DNA of 52,258 bases from Betaproteobacteria bacterium (GCA_016125475.1 WGLR01000025.1:1-52258), one strand, 5' to 3'; counted from the stretch's first letter, positions 42,507 to 51,386 are shown. Notes: generated by a model from the letters alone, not told the origin. Numbers and translations are program-made.

Positions 42507-44414
42507 TCAGGGCACCACATTCTCGGCAGGAAAGCGCACGATCTCGCCGCGATAGATCCGCTCGCCGAGAGTCCTCGCGAACCACGCGTAGTTGTCGTTG
42601 GTGAGGATCGCCCGATTGAAATTCCAGTCGTAACAGCCGCCGTTCACGCCGATGTAGGCAGCGTCGTCCTGGTAGATCGTCTGCGCTGCGCGGTATCGGC
42701 AGCCGTTGCGCCAGAAGTCGTGGCTGTCCGATACCCAGAAGCCGGACTTCGGGATCTTCAGCCAGTGAAACATCTCGTGGATGATGAAGCGGGCATTGCT
42801 GAACTCGCTGTTGTCGAAGAACGCCGGACAGATGTCGAGCGTGCCGACGCCGGTGTGCGCGCCGCGGCGTGCACCCGTACAAGGCTCGACGCCGCTGTCC
42901 GCGCGACACCAGATCCGGATCCGGGTCGAACCGATCCTGCCACCGAGGAAACGCTCGCTCCACACCTTGTCCAGCGCACGACGCGAGAGACGGAAACGCC
43001 GGGAGTCATAGCGACCGAACCATCCGCGTGGTGACCAGTTCGCGAAGTTTCCGTTGGCATCCGTGACGCGGTCGACGAAGCCGTGATTCCACAGCGTACG
43101 ACGCTGGCTGCTCGCGTTGATGTGCTGCATCACCTGCTGGGCGCGCCACATGTGATGGTGCGCAAGCGCCCACGCCGCCTTGAAGCTGTCTATCTCGTCG
43201 GGGCTGCAGCCGCGGTAGAGGGGTGGGAAGTTGGGCGCCGGCATGTCGCGCGGAAAGGCGTGGCCGCGAATCTCGCGATTCGGATCCAGCCCGCTGAAAT
43301 CAAGTATCGGCGGTTCGTAGCCGGGGCCGAGCGGCTTGGCGATGTGGGAGGCGTTCCGAACGCCCGAGGAGCAGCACTGCGACGAGGCGCCGTGTTCGGG
43401 CACGCGCGACTTGAGATAGCAGACCGCCTTGCTCCCCTGAATCCCCGGCTTCACGTACGTATATGCCAGGCATGAACCGTCCGCGCCGCACGCCGAACGA
43501 CACACGGTCGTGCGGTGAGTGTCGTCCGGGCCGCGTGGTTCGAAGTGGTGGTAATCGGACCCGGGCAGGTCGAAGTCCCCCTTGCCGATGTTAAGGGCCT
43601 TCTCGCCGGGCAGCTTCACGCCCGAGTCGCAGCACTGCGCCGCACGTCCTCGCGGCCGGGCGTCCTTCAGCCAGCACTGCCCGCCGTCCGACACGTTGAC
43701 GGATTTCACGTAGGTATAGGCCCGGCATCGGGTGTCCCCCGCACACGCCTGCTGACAGGACTGCCAGCCACCGGTCGGGACGTCGAAGTTGTCGTAGTCG
43801 GATCCCGGCATGTCGGTGTTGCGATGACGTTCGTAGATGACGAGCGAGCTTCTCTTCACGCCGGAGGTGCAGCACTCCGCATCCATGACACGCGCGGGCA
43901 CGCCGTCCTTCAGGTAGCACATCGCGTCGCTACCCTGGTGGCCAGGCGCCACGTATGTAAATGCGCGGCAGCGGTCGTCGTTCGCGCAGGCGGCTGCGCA
44001 GAGATCGGGGTCGGCGCTCGCGAGGCGCGAGGATGCGTAGTCACGACCAGGGAGATCGACGCGCGACTCGAACGTTCCCGAGAAGGGTGCATCGCTGATG
44101 CGCTTGCCGCTCACACAGCACTGCGAGGCGTGCGATGAAGGCACGGCGCTTTTAAGCCAGCAGACGGGCTTCGGTCCCTGAACGTTTCGGCGGACCCATG
44201 TATAGGCACGACACAGCGGATTGTTCCTGCAGGCCTCGGCGCATAGATCCTTCTGCCCGGCCTCCATCACGATCCGTTCCATGTCGTTGCCGGGCAGGTT
44301 GGTGTTGTCCGATTCGCTCCATGGGCTGGCTCTCGTCTGGGAGAACGCGGTCGTCGAGACGATCAGGGAGAAGAGGAGCACTGCGAGTCGCGGTAGGACG
44401 TGGATGGAAGTCAT
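42507..44414 (-). CDS. Secreted four-PAN-domain protein with C-terminal M35-like (Asp-zincin) metalloprotease domain
   Basis: 635 aa. Signal peptide at 1-25. Four PAN/Apple-type repeats (about residues 30-320) share the pattern LPG(N/S/R)DY...C..AC....CRA(Y/F)TYV......CWLK...P......CC.SG, each with six cysteines. The C-terminal domain carries TLDICPAFF, the zinc motif HEMFH at about 546-550 and, 60 residues later, NDNYAWFA; this order (ICxxFF, HExxH, NADNYxxF) is that of deuterolysin/lysine-specific M35 Asp-zincins. The third-ligand Asp would lie in SGFWVSDSHD. I infer an exported protease tethered by PAN domains to glycan or protein. ATG 44414 is preceded by GGAGGG. It is an unusual fusion. 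Confidence 0.75.
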   Translation of the reverse strand: MTSIHVLPRLAVLLFSLIVSTTAFSQTRASPWSESDNTNLPGNDMERIVMEAGQKDLCAEACRNNPLCRAYTWVRRNVQGPKPVCWLKSAVPSSHASQCCVSGKRISDAPFSGTFESRVDLPGRDYASSRLASADPDLCAAACANDDRCRAFTYVAPGHQGSDAMCYLKDGVPARVMDAECCTSGVKRSSLVIYERHRNTDMPGSDYDNFDVPTGGWQSCQQACAGDTRCRAYTYVKSVNVSDGGQCWLKDARPRGRAAQCCDSGVKLPGEKALNIGKGDFDLPGSDYHHFEPRGPDDTHRTTVCRSACGADGSCLAYTYVKPGIQGSKAVCYLKSRVPEHGASSQCCSSGVRNASHIAKPLGPGYEPPILDFSGLDPNREIRGHAFPRDMPAPNFPPLYRGCSPDEIDSFKAAWALAHHHMWRAQQVMQHINASSQRRTLWNHGFVDRVTDANGNFANWSPRGWFGRYDSRRFRLSRRALDKVWSERFLGGRIGSTRIRIWCRADSGVEPCTGARRGAHTGVGTLDICPAFFDNSEFSNARFIIHEMFHWLKIPKSGFWVSDSHDFWRNGCRYRAAQTIYQDDAAYIGVNGGCYDWNFNRAILTNDNYAWFARTLGERIYRGEIVRFPAENVVP

Positions 44415-44775
44415 GGGACCCTCCATGGGTGACCGACTCGTTGCACGGGGCTGAGGTCTCGCGCGGTGAGGACGGAAAAGTGTGGACAAATGCACACGGG
44501 CAAACGTGTCCTGCATCTTCTTTTCCATTGTTACTGCAGGCTAGGAGCGACTGACGGCGTGGTCAACCTGACGATCGTCATAGGCGGGCGGAAGGCGTGA
44601 CCGGCGGGCGGCTCCTCGCCGCCGGTTTCCGGCGCCGCCCGGACTGGGTCACACGGCGTCGATGCCGCAGGCGTTCCCGGGGCCGGCAGGGGTGTCCACG
44701 CGTACCCGGGGGCCGATGATAGGATCCCTGCACCGCGTATCGCGACGCATCACCAAGACCCGAAGGAGACGGCTC
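44415..44775. other. 361-bp divergent intergenic region
   Basis: Between the PAN-protease gene and the MOSC gene. A GC-rich imperfect hairpin (GGCGGGCGGCTCCTCGCCGCC) lies near 44605. No gene could be supported. Confidence 0.45.
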
Positions 44776-45624
44776 GTGCAGAAGGTGGGAACGATCAGGG
44801 AGATCTGGCGGTATCCGGTGAAGGGGATGGCGGGCGAGCAGCTCGAGGCATCGCCGATCGGCCCGAACGGGGTCCAGGGGGACCGCACGTGGGCGCTGCG
44901 TGACACGCGACGCGCCGAGATTCAGAGCTGCAAGTTCCGGCCGCAGCTGCTCCGGTGCAGTGCACGCGCGAACGACGACGGTCGGACCGTCTCGGTGACC
45001 TTTCCCGACGGCGCCACGCTGCGCAGCGACGACGACGCCATCCACGCCAGACTCTCGGCACTCACCGGCCACGAGTCCACGCTCGAGCCGCTGCGACCGG
45101 AGAGTGACACCGCGTTCTACCGGCGGCACAAGCCCGAACGGGGTTCCTGGCTCGATGAACTCGCCACCACGTTCGATCGGGAGCCGGGCGAACCGCTTCC
45201 GGATTTCACGCACATCCCGCCGGTGCTCGTCGATCACGTGACGGTGCCCGGGACGTTCTTCCTCGTGGTGCCGATGCACGTCGTCACGACCGCGACACTG
45301 CGACACCTTCAATCCCTGAACGGCGGGGGAAGCTGGGACCGGCGCCGGTTCCGTCCGAATCTGGTGATCGAGACGGATCCCGCAATCTCCGGCCTGGCCG
45401 AGCAGGAATGGGTCGGAAGGAAGATGGTGATCGGCGATATCTTGATCGAGTGCGTGGGTGGCACACCGCGATGCGGCGCCGTCACGCGGGCACAGCCCGG
45501 GTTCGGGCCGGACACGTCGATCCTGCGCACGATCGTGCGCGAGGCCGACCAGAACGTCGGGGCGTATGGCCTCGTCGTGCAGCCTGGTTCGGTGCGCACG
45601 GGAGACGCCGTCTATCTCGACTGA
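44776..45624 (+). CDS. MOSC domain protein
   Basis: 282 aa. MOSC_N-type start VGTIREIWRYPVKGMAGEQL followed by GVQGDRTWALRD, then the MOSC sulfurtransferase-like fold with the conserved cysteine in ECVGGTPRCGAVTRAQPG. It is related to the C-terminal domain of molybdenum cofactor sulfurase and to YcbX-type proteins that reduce N-hydroxylated compounds; the substrate is unknown. GTG 44776 is chosen because AAGGAGA lies at good spacing upstream; an upstream ATG would add an arginine-rich tail. Confidence 0.8.
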   Translation: MQKVGTIREIWRYPVKGMAGEQLEASPIGPNGVQGDRTWALRDTRRAEIQSCKFRPQLLRCSARANDDGRTVSVTFPDGATLRSDDDAIHARLSALTGHESTLEPLRPESDTAFYRRHKPERGSWLDELATTFDREPGEPLPDFTHIPPVLVDHVTVPGTFFLVVPMHVVTTATLRHLQSLNGGGSWDRRRFRPNLVIETDPAISGLAEQEWVGRKMVIGDILIECVGGTPRCGAVTRAQPGFGPDTSILRTIVREADQNVGAYGLVVQPGSVRTGDAVYLD

Positions 45625-45655
45625 GATCCGGGGGTGTCGAATGCCTCCAGGGTCT

Positions 45656-46230
45656 TTGCGGTGCGCCGTGCGCACCCTACGGAGATGGGTGGTGGCAGGG
45701 TGCGCGCCGCGCGCGCGGTCGATGGCAATCGTGCACGGTATTGCGGGGCGTCATACATACCCCACGGAATTCGACGGGTGTAAGGTGCGCACCGCGCACG
45801 CGGTCGATGGCGTTCGCGTGTGGTGTCCCGGTGCGTGATACGCACCCTACGCAATTCGGTGAGGGTGGGATGCGCACGGCGCGTGCGATCGATGGAAATC
45901 GTGCACGGTGTTACGGCGCGTCATACACACCCCACGGAATTCGACGCGGGTAGGGTGCGCACCGCGCACGTGGTCAATGGAAATCGTGCACGGTATTGCG
46001 GTGCGTGACACCGACCCCACGGAATTCGATGGGGGTAGGGTGCGCACCGCGCACGCGATCGATGGCGTTCGCGTGTGGTGTCCCGGTGCGTGATACGCAC
46101 CCTACGCAATTCGGTGAGGGTGGGATGCGAACGGCGCATGCGGTCGATGGCGTTCCCGCGGTGTTCCCGGGGCGTGATACGCACCCCACCCAATGCGGTG
46201 AGGTAGGGTGCGCACCGCGCACCGCCCTAC
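45656..46230. repeat. Tandem repeat array, about 85-bp period, roughly seven units
   Basis: GGAATTC or CAATTCG segments recur about every 85 bp (45768, 45853, 45938, 46023, 46108, 46192). Each unit contains a GGTGCGCACCGCGCACG-type arm, a GGTCGATGGC segment and a second arm such as GGTGCGT-GAT-ACGCACC, a perfect 7-bp stem with a 3-base loop. Units alternate between two subtypes: GCGTTCGCGTGTGGTGTCCC and GAAATCGTGCACGGT. It fills the gap between the convergent MOSC and asparaginase genes. Confidence 0.9.
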
Positions 46231-46264
46231 GTCGGATCCATTCCTTCCGCGAAGAACCGCGGGA

Positions 46265-47266
46265 TCAGCAGGTCTCGAAAAGCTCGCGAATCGCGGCTAC
46301 GTCCCGGGTGCGGTTGAGCGCGAGCGACAGGAAAATGCGTGCCTTCTGCGGGTTGAGGTTGTCCGCGCCGATCATGCCTGCTTCGGCGATGCGCTCCGTC
46401 GTCGGTACCCGTCCGCTCCCGCCGCGCGACGACTGCACCACGACGAGGCCGGCTGCGACCGCCTCTCTGAGCGCATCGAGCTCCGCGGGGCTGACCATGC
46501 CGGGTGCGAAACCGGCACTCACGATGCCCCGGGCACCCGCTGCGACGAAGGCCCGCACGGCGGTGCCGTCGACGCCGGCGTAGCAATAGGAGATGTCGAC
46601 GCGGGCAGGTGACCGCAGGTCGTCGATCGAGAAGGGGCCATTCGGTGCGTGCCGCCGTGCGGGCCGGCGGTAGATCGCGATCCGGTCCGCGTCGGCGTGG
46701 CCGAGCGCACCGAAGTCGGGGGTACGGAATGTCTGGAGCCGCCAGGTCGCGGTCTTGGTGACTTCCCGCGCCGCGTGGATCTCGTCGTTGAGGACGACCA
46801 GCACGCCGAGCCCTCGCGCCTCGGTCGACGCCGCCACGCGTACGGCATTGGCGAGGTTCATCGCCGCATCGGTCGAGAGGCCCGTCGAGGGACGCTGGGC
46901 CCCGGTGAACACGACCGGCACGTCCGTCCTGAGCGTCAGGTCGAGTGCGTACGCGGATTCCTCCATGCTCGCCGTGCCATGAAGGATGACGATCCCGGAC
47001 AGGTCGGTGTGAGCCGCGACCAGACCGTCGATGATCTCGTGAAGTCGCACCCATGACGAGAACGTCATGTTCGTGCTGGGGACGGGCGGAAACGGAACGG
47101 GAACGAGGTCCGCGAACTCTGCGGCCTGCGGAAACGCCTCGATCATTCCGCGCGCGTCGAGCATCCTGCCGAGCGTAAGGTAGTTCTGGAGGTCGAACGG
47201 TCCACGGCCCACCGACGAAATCGTGCCGCCCGTGCCGATGACTGCGACCTTGGCCCGCCTGCTCAT
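46265..47266 (-). CDS. L-asparaginase-family protein with altered TDT motif
   Basis: 333 aa, the normal length. It has the first active-site motif GTGGTIS (T15) and the second as HGTASMEESAY (residues 96-106). Bacterial asparaginases have T-D-T-M-E-E there; this protein has A99 instead of the catalytic-triad aspartate, while T98 and the triad lysine (K171 in REVTKTATW) remain. The remaining signature NDEIHAAREV and NLNPQKARIFL are intact. No signal peptide, so cytoplasmic. It may have low or different amidohydrolase activity. ATG 47266 is preceded by GGGGGAGAC. Confidence 0.8.
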   Translation of the reverse strand: MSRRAKVAVIGTGGTISSVGRGPFDLQNYLTLGRMLDARGMIEAFPQAAEFADLVPVPFPPVPSTNMTFSSWVRLHEIIDGLVAAHTDLSGIVILHGTASMEESAYALDLTLRTDVPVVFTGAQRPSTGLSTDAAMNLANAVRVAASTEARGLGVLVVLNDEIHAAREVTKTATWRLQTFRTPDFGALGHADADRIAIYRRPARRHAPNGPFSIDDLRSPARVDISYCYAGVDGTAVRAFVAAGARGIVSAGFAPGMVSPAELDALREAVAAGLVVVQSSRGGSGRVPTTERIAEAGMIGADNLNPQKARIFLSLALNRTRDVAAIRELFETC

Positions 47267-47470
47267 GTCTCCCCCCCGGATCGGAAAATCGATGTCGGGA
47301 GGATACCGACAGCGTTCAGGATGCGCTGGAGGTCAGTGCGAAATCAGCAGAGATCTCTTCCCTCCGCGTGCGCGGGGGAGCAAGTGTGTTCACGCCGCCC
47401 CTCCCCAGCCCTCCCTCCACGAGAGTGGGGGGCGGTCGGGAGCGGGGCGAAGCGGCCAATCCCCGCGTGA

Positions 47471-48313
47471 TCAGGAAGCCCTGGAGGACCGGCGCGATGC
47501 GACCACGCCGAGGATCCCGAGTCCGGCCAGCATCATCGCCCACGTCTCCGCTTCCGGGACGGCTGCGATTTCGGCACTGGCGCCCAGTTCTGCGCCGAAG
47601 GTCATGCTGACGTAGTTTCCTGCTCCCAGCACGAACGTGAGCTGCCCCGAGCCGTTGTCGCTGTAAGGGAAGGTGGATGCCGTGCTGTTGCCGATGTTGA
47701 AGCCGCCGTTGCCGTCGATGAAGAGTTCGGAGGTAGTGCCTGCGTCGCCGTCCGTCCGAAAGAAACCGTCGAGGAACGAAACGGCGTGGTTGCCGTCGAC
47801 GTCGTTCGTGAGCGTCATGTTCCGCATCCAGTCATAGTTGAAGGTGATCAGGAGGTCGGAATCGGAGTAGCTCTGGAAGTAGACGGTGGACTGGCCGGTG
47901 GACGCGATCCAGTGATCGGCCCCCGCGCCCATGGCGGTGGACTCGGCACCGATCTGGATCGAGATCGTGTCGGTGGGGGAGAAAGCGAAGGAGTTGTCCG
48001 GCTCGGGCGGTACGCCGCCGGACGTCATGGACGCGGTGGCGCTGGTGCTCCCTGCGCCAGTGTTCGTCAGGACACTGCTGAACGATTCCCAGTATCCGTA
48101 CGGGTCGTACTCGTAGTCGGAGAATGCGTCGGCCAGCGTGCCGGTGTTGGGGCCAGAGGCGAAGGCGACCGAATCGAGCGTGAAATTGAGCGTGATGTCG
48201 GTGCTGGCCGTCGAGGTGCCGGGCAGTGCGACGACAGCCAGGGCGCTGCCCGAGAGGGGCGCGAGAGTCAATGCGGCGAGCAGACCGGCGAAGAGCGAAT
48301 TGCGTGGCGACAC
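47471..48313 (-). CDS. PEP-CTERM sorting-domain protein
   Basis: 280 aa from GTG 48313, with GGGAG about 8 bases upstream; the signal peptide (residues 1-27, ending SALA) begins directly there. The body is Ser/Thr/Gly/Asp-rich and beta-predicted. The C-terminal signal AAVPEAETWAMMLAGLGILGVVASRRSS has A in place of the usual second proline (VPEA), a tolerated variant. A sigma-54 promoter match lies about 95 bp upstream. Confidence 0.8.
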   Translation of the reverse strand: MSPRNSLFAGLLAALTLAPLSGSALAVVALPGTSTASTDITLNFTLDSVAFASGPNTGTLADAFSDYEYDPYGYWESFSSVLTNTGAGSTSATASMTSGGVPPEPDNSFAFSPTDTISIQIGAESTAMGAGADHWIASTGQSTVYFQSYSDSDLLITFNYDWMRNMTLTNDVDGNHAVSFLDGFFRTDGDAGTTSELFIDGNGGFNIGNSTASTFPYSDNGSGQLTFVLGAGNYVSMTFGAELGASAEIAAVPEAETWAMMLAGLGILGVVASRRSSRAS

Positions 48314-48753
48314 TGATAAATCTCCCTTTCTTGGTGGGGGCGGATCGATGTCGCGCGCAGCGCTCGCTGTCGACGCCTGCACGCGGACTCGGCTTTCGCC
48401 GCTCTCTGCAATCACCATGCCGGAATTGCGGCCGGCGGCGACGCGTTCGACCGGACGGAATGGCGCCGATCCGGAAGTTTCCCGAGTGCATTGAGACAAA
48501 CAAAAATCCCGTCCCTCCCTCGCAGGTGAGAGGAGGGCGCCCGGTTCGTGCGGGCGGAATGCCTTGGAGCCGAGGATCAGGCAAGAACCGTAAAGTCTTT
48601 CGACACTCTTTCGGGGGGGCGGGCGGCGGGTGGGCACGCGGCTCCCGGCTTGGCGGTAGGGTGCGCACCGCGCACGGCGTTAGGGTGCGTACGGCGCACG
48701 ATGGCTGGCCGACCGGACCCTGGATAGCCCCCCGAAACCCCGTGTCTCCCCGT
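48314..48753. repeat. 440-bp intergenic region with promoter and repeat elements
   Basis: Contains the sigma-54 element upstream of the PEP-CTERM gene, a C-tract repeat CCCTCCCTCGCAGGTGAGAGGAGGG near 48510, and two close copies of the GTAGGGTGCG family (48656-48700: AGGGTGCGCACCGCGCAC and AGGGTGCGTACGGCGCAC). No gene could be supported. Confidence 0.6.
48407..48422 (-). promoter_or_regulatory. Sigma-54 promoter candidate
   Basis: On the minus strand the sequence CGGCATGGTGATTGCA matches TGGCACG-N4-TTGCW with GG and GC separated by exactly 10 bases. The -12 GC is about 95 bp upstream of the GTG start of the PEP-CTERM gene. PEP-CTERM genes in several proteobacteria are controlled by the PrsK/PrsR-RpoN pathway, which fits. 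Confidence 0.6.
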
Positions 48754-49299
48754 CTAACGAGAGGTCCTGTCCCCGGCCGGAATGAGCGCGAGCAGGTCCG
48801 TGACCCCGACGTCGACACCCGCCTGGAAGAGCAGGGTGGATGCCTGGCCACGATGATGCGTCTGGTGATTGAAGAAGTGCTGGAGCACCGACCCGAAGTG
48901 CCGCGTGGACACGACACCGGCGGTGTTGGCATAGGAGAATTCGGACGCCAGGTGGTCGGCCGTCAGTTCGGCGGCCCACCGCACCAGGATGTCGTCCAGC
49001 CGGTGCCGGTATGCGCGAAGCGCGGCCAGGTCGGACGCGACGGCGACACGGAGCGAGGACGGTCGCGGAAAGTCGAGCAGCGGACGGAGTTCGGTGAACG
49101 AGGCAGGGTGCTCGGCGAAGCGCTGCAACCAGATCGTGTCCGCGACGGCCAGGTGGTTCAGTGTGCCCAGTATGGAGCCGAAGAAGGCCCCGCGGTCCGC
49201 CGAGAGCGCTGCGTCGTCGAGTGTTCCGGCCGAGTCGTACATCCGGTCGTTCATCCAGCGGTTGTAGTCCGCCATCAGCACCGCCATCGGCGGGGTCAT
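48754..49299 (-). CDS. DinB-family metal-dependent protein
   Basis: 181 aa. A four-helix-bundle pattern carries the three expected histidines: LNHLAVADTIWLQRF in helix 2 and HFFNHQTHHRGQASTLLFQAG in helix 4. Members bind a divalent metal and act as bacillithiol/mycothiol-type transferases or in unknown roles. ATG 49299 is preceded by GGAGGATC. Confidence 0.85.
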   Translation of the reverse strand: MTPPMAVLMADYNRWMNDRMYDSAGTLDDAALSADRGAFFGSILGTLNHLAVADTIWLQRFAEHPASFTELRPLLDFPRPSSLRVAVASDLAALRAYRHRLDDILVRWAAELTADHLASEFSYANTAGVVSTRHFGSVLQHFFNHQTHHRGQASTLLFQAGVDVGVTDLLALIPAGDRTSR

Positions 49300-49383
49300 C
49301 GCGATCCTCCGTGGCCGGGATAGCGTAGCGCAGGCGGGGTGGGTGCCTGTACCTCGGTGTGACGCATCGACCGGCGGTGTCCG

Positions 49384-49695
49384 TCAGACGCTGCCCTGTT
49401 TCTCGACGACCAGGACACGCGCCTCGCCGACCGGGTGTGCCACGTGTTCGCACCCGACGTCAGCGTAGAAGATGTCCCCCGGCTCGAGGCGGACGACGTG
49501 TTCCTGACCTGCTTCGCGATAGTGCATGTCCACGACACCCGTGAGAACGGCAAAGACTTCCTCGCCGTCGTTCACGTGCCATCGGTATGGCTGGTCCGTC
49601 CAGTGGACACGGGTCGTGATGCCGTTCATGCAGGCGACGTCGAGGGCCTGCCACGCGGTGGCAGGGGTGAATTCCCGGGCGCGGATCACTTTCAT
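49384..49695 (-). CDS. Cupin-domain protein
   Basis: 103 aa. A single small cupin: the first metal motif region YRWHVNDGEEVFAVLTGVVDMHY and the second LEPGDIFYADVGCEHVAHPV, with histidines and glutamate at the expected places. Its role is unknown; small cupins of this sort act as sensors or isomerases. It lies 84 bp downstream of the dinB-like gene's promoter side, and both are on the minus strand. Confidence 0.8.
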   Translation of the reverse strand: MKVIRAREFTPATAWQALDVACMNGITTRVHWTDQPYRWHVNDGEEVFAVLTGVVDMHYREAGQEHVVRLEPGDIFYADVGCEHVAHPVGEARVLVVEKQGSV

Positions 49696-49923
49696 GGGGT
49701 GTTTACGAGTCGACTTTCGGGTTGCGTGTTCGGGGTCCGGAGACAGGTAGGGTGCGCACGGCGCACGCAGTCGATCGACTCAATGGGATGGTTCCATGCC
49801 CATTGTTGACACTTCAACGGGAGACACCTGCCGGCGCAGCGCCCCGCTCGTGGTCGGGTATGGGCATCTGTCGAGCCAAGGCATCGTTGTAGAGCCGAAG
49901 CTCCCACTCCGCCAAAGGGAGCG
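49696..49923. other. 228-bp intergenic region before the IS element
   Basis: A single GTAGGGTGCGCACGGCGCAC repeat copy lies at 49746-49768. The rest, up to the IS boundary at 49924, holds no gene. Confidence 0.5.
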
Positions 49924-49997
49924 TGTCATCGGTAATCCAATAATCCCCAGTTTCGGTAATCGAATTCTCCCCACCCATCGATGCCAAGGAGGCACAG

Positions 49998-51386
49998 ATG
50001 GAAGTGGAAGGACGTATTGAAGAGGGGGTGTCCCCGGGGCGGTCCGCCCCTGCCGATAGCAGTCGCGTTACCGTGTCCGCAGGCAGTACGGACCGGGAGA
50101 ACGCGGTGTTGGGGACTCATCAATGGGAAGCGATTCGTGAGCGCCGCGCCAACGGCGAGAGCGTGTCTTCGATCGCCCGGGAGTTCGGGATCGATCGCAA
50201 GACGGTGCGCCGGTGTTTGCGGCAGGAGCAGTGGCAACCGTACCGTCGGGAGTCGTCGGTGTCGACGATGCTCGAGGCGCATCGGGACTGGCTGACGGAG
50301 CGCGCCCCGCAGGTGCACTACTCGGCGCGGATCCTGTGGCAGGAGTTGCGCCGGACGCGTGGCTTTGAAGGCAGCTACGAGACGGTGAAGCTGGCGGTAC
50401 GCCCGCTGCGAGCAGCGGCCAGCGTGGCGGGATTGACGCAGCGGCGCTTCGAGACGGGTCCCGGCGAGCAGGCCCAGGTCGACTGGGGGCAGGCTCGAGT
50501 GAGCTTCGGAGGCACCGGGACGACGGTGCACGTGTTCGTGATGACGCTCGGGTACAGCCGCCGGGCCTACGCCGAGGGTTTCGCCGACGAGCGTCTTGGG
50601 GCGCTGCTGGCGGCTCACGAGCACGCGTTCGCGCATTTCGGTGGCTGCTGCGAGACGCTGCTCTATGACCGCATGCGCACCGTCGCCCTGGGCGAAGAGC
50701 CCGATGCCAATGGTCGCAACCGGGTGCGGTTCAACACGACCTTTGCGGCGTTCGCCGCGCACTGGGGATTCACCCCGAGGGTGTGCCGCCCGTACCGGGC
50801 CAGAACCAAGGGCAAGGTCGAATCGGGCGTGAAGTACGTCAAGCGCAACTTCCTGCCCGGTCGGCATTTCCGCGACCTCGCGGATTTCAATGCCCAGTTG
50901 AGCGCCTGGCAGGCCGAGGTCGCCGACGTGCGCGACCATGGCACGACCCACCAGCGCCCGATCGAGCGCTTCGCCGAGGAAGCCCGTGCGCTGATTCTGA
51001 TCGCCGGACACGCCAGTTTCCTGCAGGCGATGGTACGGTCCCGGGTGGTGGCCGACGACTGGCTCGTGTCGGTCGACACCAACCGCTACTCCGTACCCTT
51101 CGGCCTGATCGGCCAGAGCGTGGAAGTCGTGCGCGAGGGCGGCGTGCTCGTCATCCGCCACCGCGGCCAGATCGTCGCGACGCATCCGGTCCTGGCCGGC
51201 CGGGCGCAACTGAGCGTGTGCCCCGAGCACGGTCCCGGGGCGGTGCTGCGCAATGCCCGCACCCGCTACAGCAGCGCCGTCCCCGGCCCAGCGCTGCAGC
51301 ACGACGATCCCGCGTGCGAGGTCGAGATCCGCGATCTGGCGGTCTACGAGCATCTGCTCCCCCACCCGATGCAGGAGCACGCATGA
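49998..51386 (+). CDS. istA: IS21-family transposase IstA
   Basis: 462 aa. An N-terminal HTH (WEAIRERRANGESVSSIAREFGIDRKTVRRCL) is followed by an rve-type catalytic core with the DDE triad: D in AQVDWGQARV, D in ETLLYDRMRT and E in GKVESGVKYVKRNFLPGR. It cuts and joins the element's ends. ATG 49998 is preceded by AAGGAGG. The TGA stop overlaps the istB ATG (ATGA). Confidence 0.95.
   Translation: MEVEGRIEEGVSPGRSAPADSSRVTVSAGSTDRENAVLGTHQWEAIRERRANGESVSSIAREFGIDRKTVRRCLRQEQWQPYRRESSVSTMLEAHRDWLTERAPQVHYSARILWQELRRTRGFEGSYETVKLAVRPLRAAASVAGLTQRRFETGPGEQAQVDWGQARVSFGGTGTTVHVFVMTLGYSRRAYAEGFADERLGALLAAHEHAFAHFGGCCETLLYDRMRTVALGEEPDANGRNRVRFNTTFAAFAAHWGFTPRVCRPYRARTKGKVESGVKYVKRNFLPGRHFRDLADFNAQLSAWQAEVADVRDHGTTHQRPIERFAEEARALILIAGHASFLQAMVRSRVVADDWLVSVDTNRYSVPFGLIGQSVEVVREGGVLVIRHRGQIVATHPVLAGRAQLSVCPEHGPGAVLRNARTRYSSAVPGPALQHDDPACEVEIRDLAVYEHLLPHPMQEHA

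Noticed and set aside
49804-49822. Second IS end (TGTTGACACTTCAACGG) left of the IS21 element
   Set aside because: Partly resembles the IS terminus but does not align beyond the first bases; the copy at 49924 aligns with the right end over about 50 bases.
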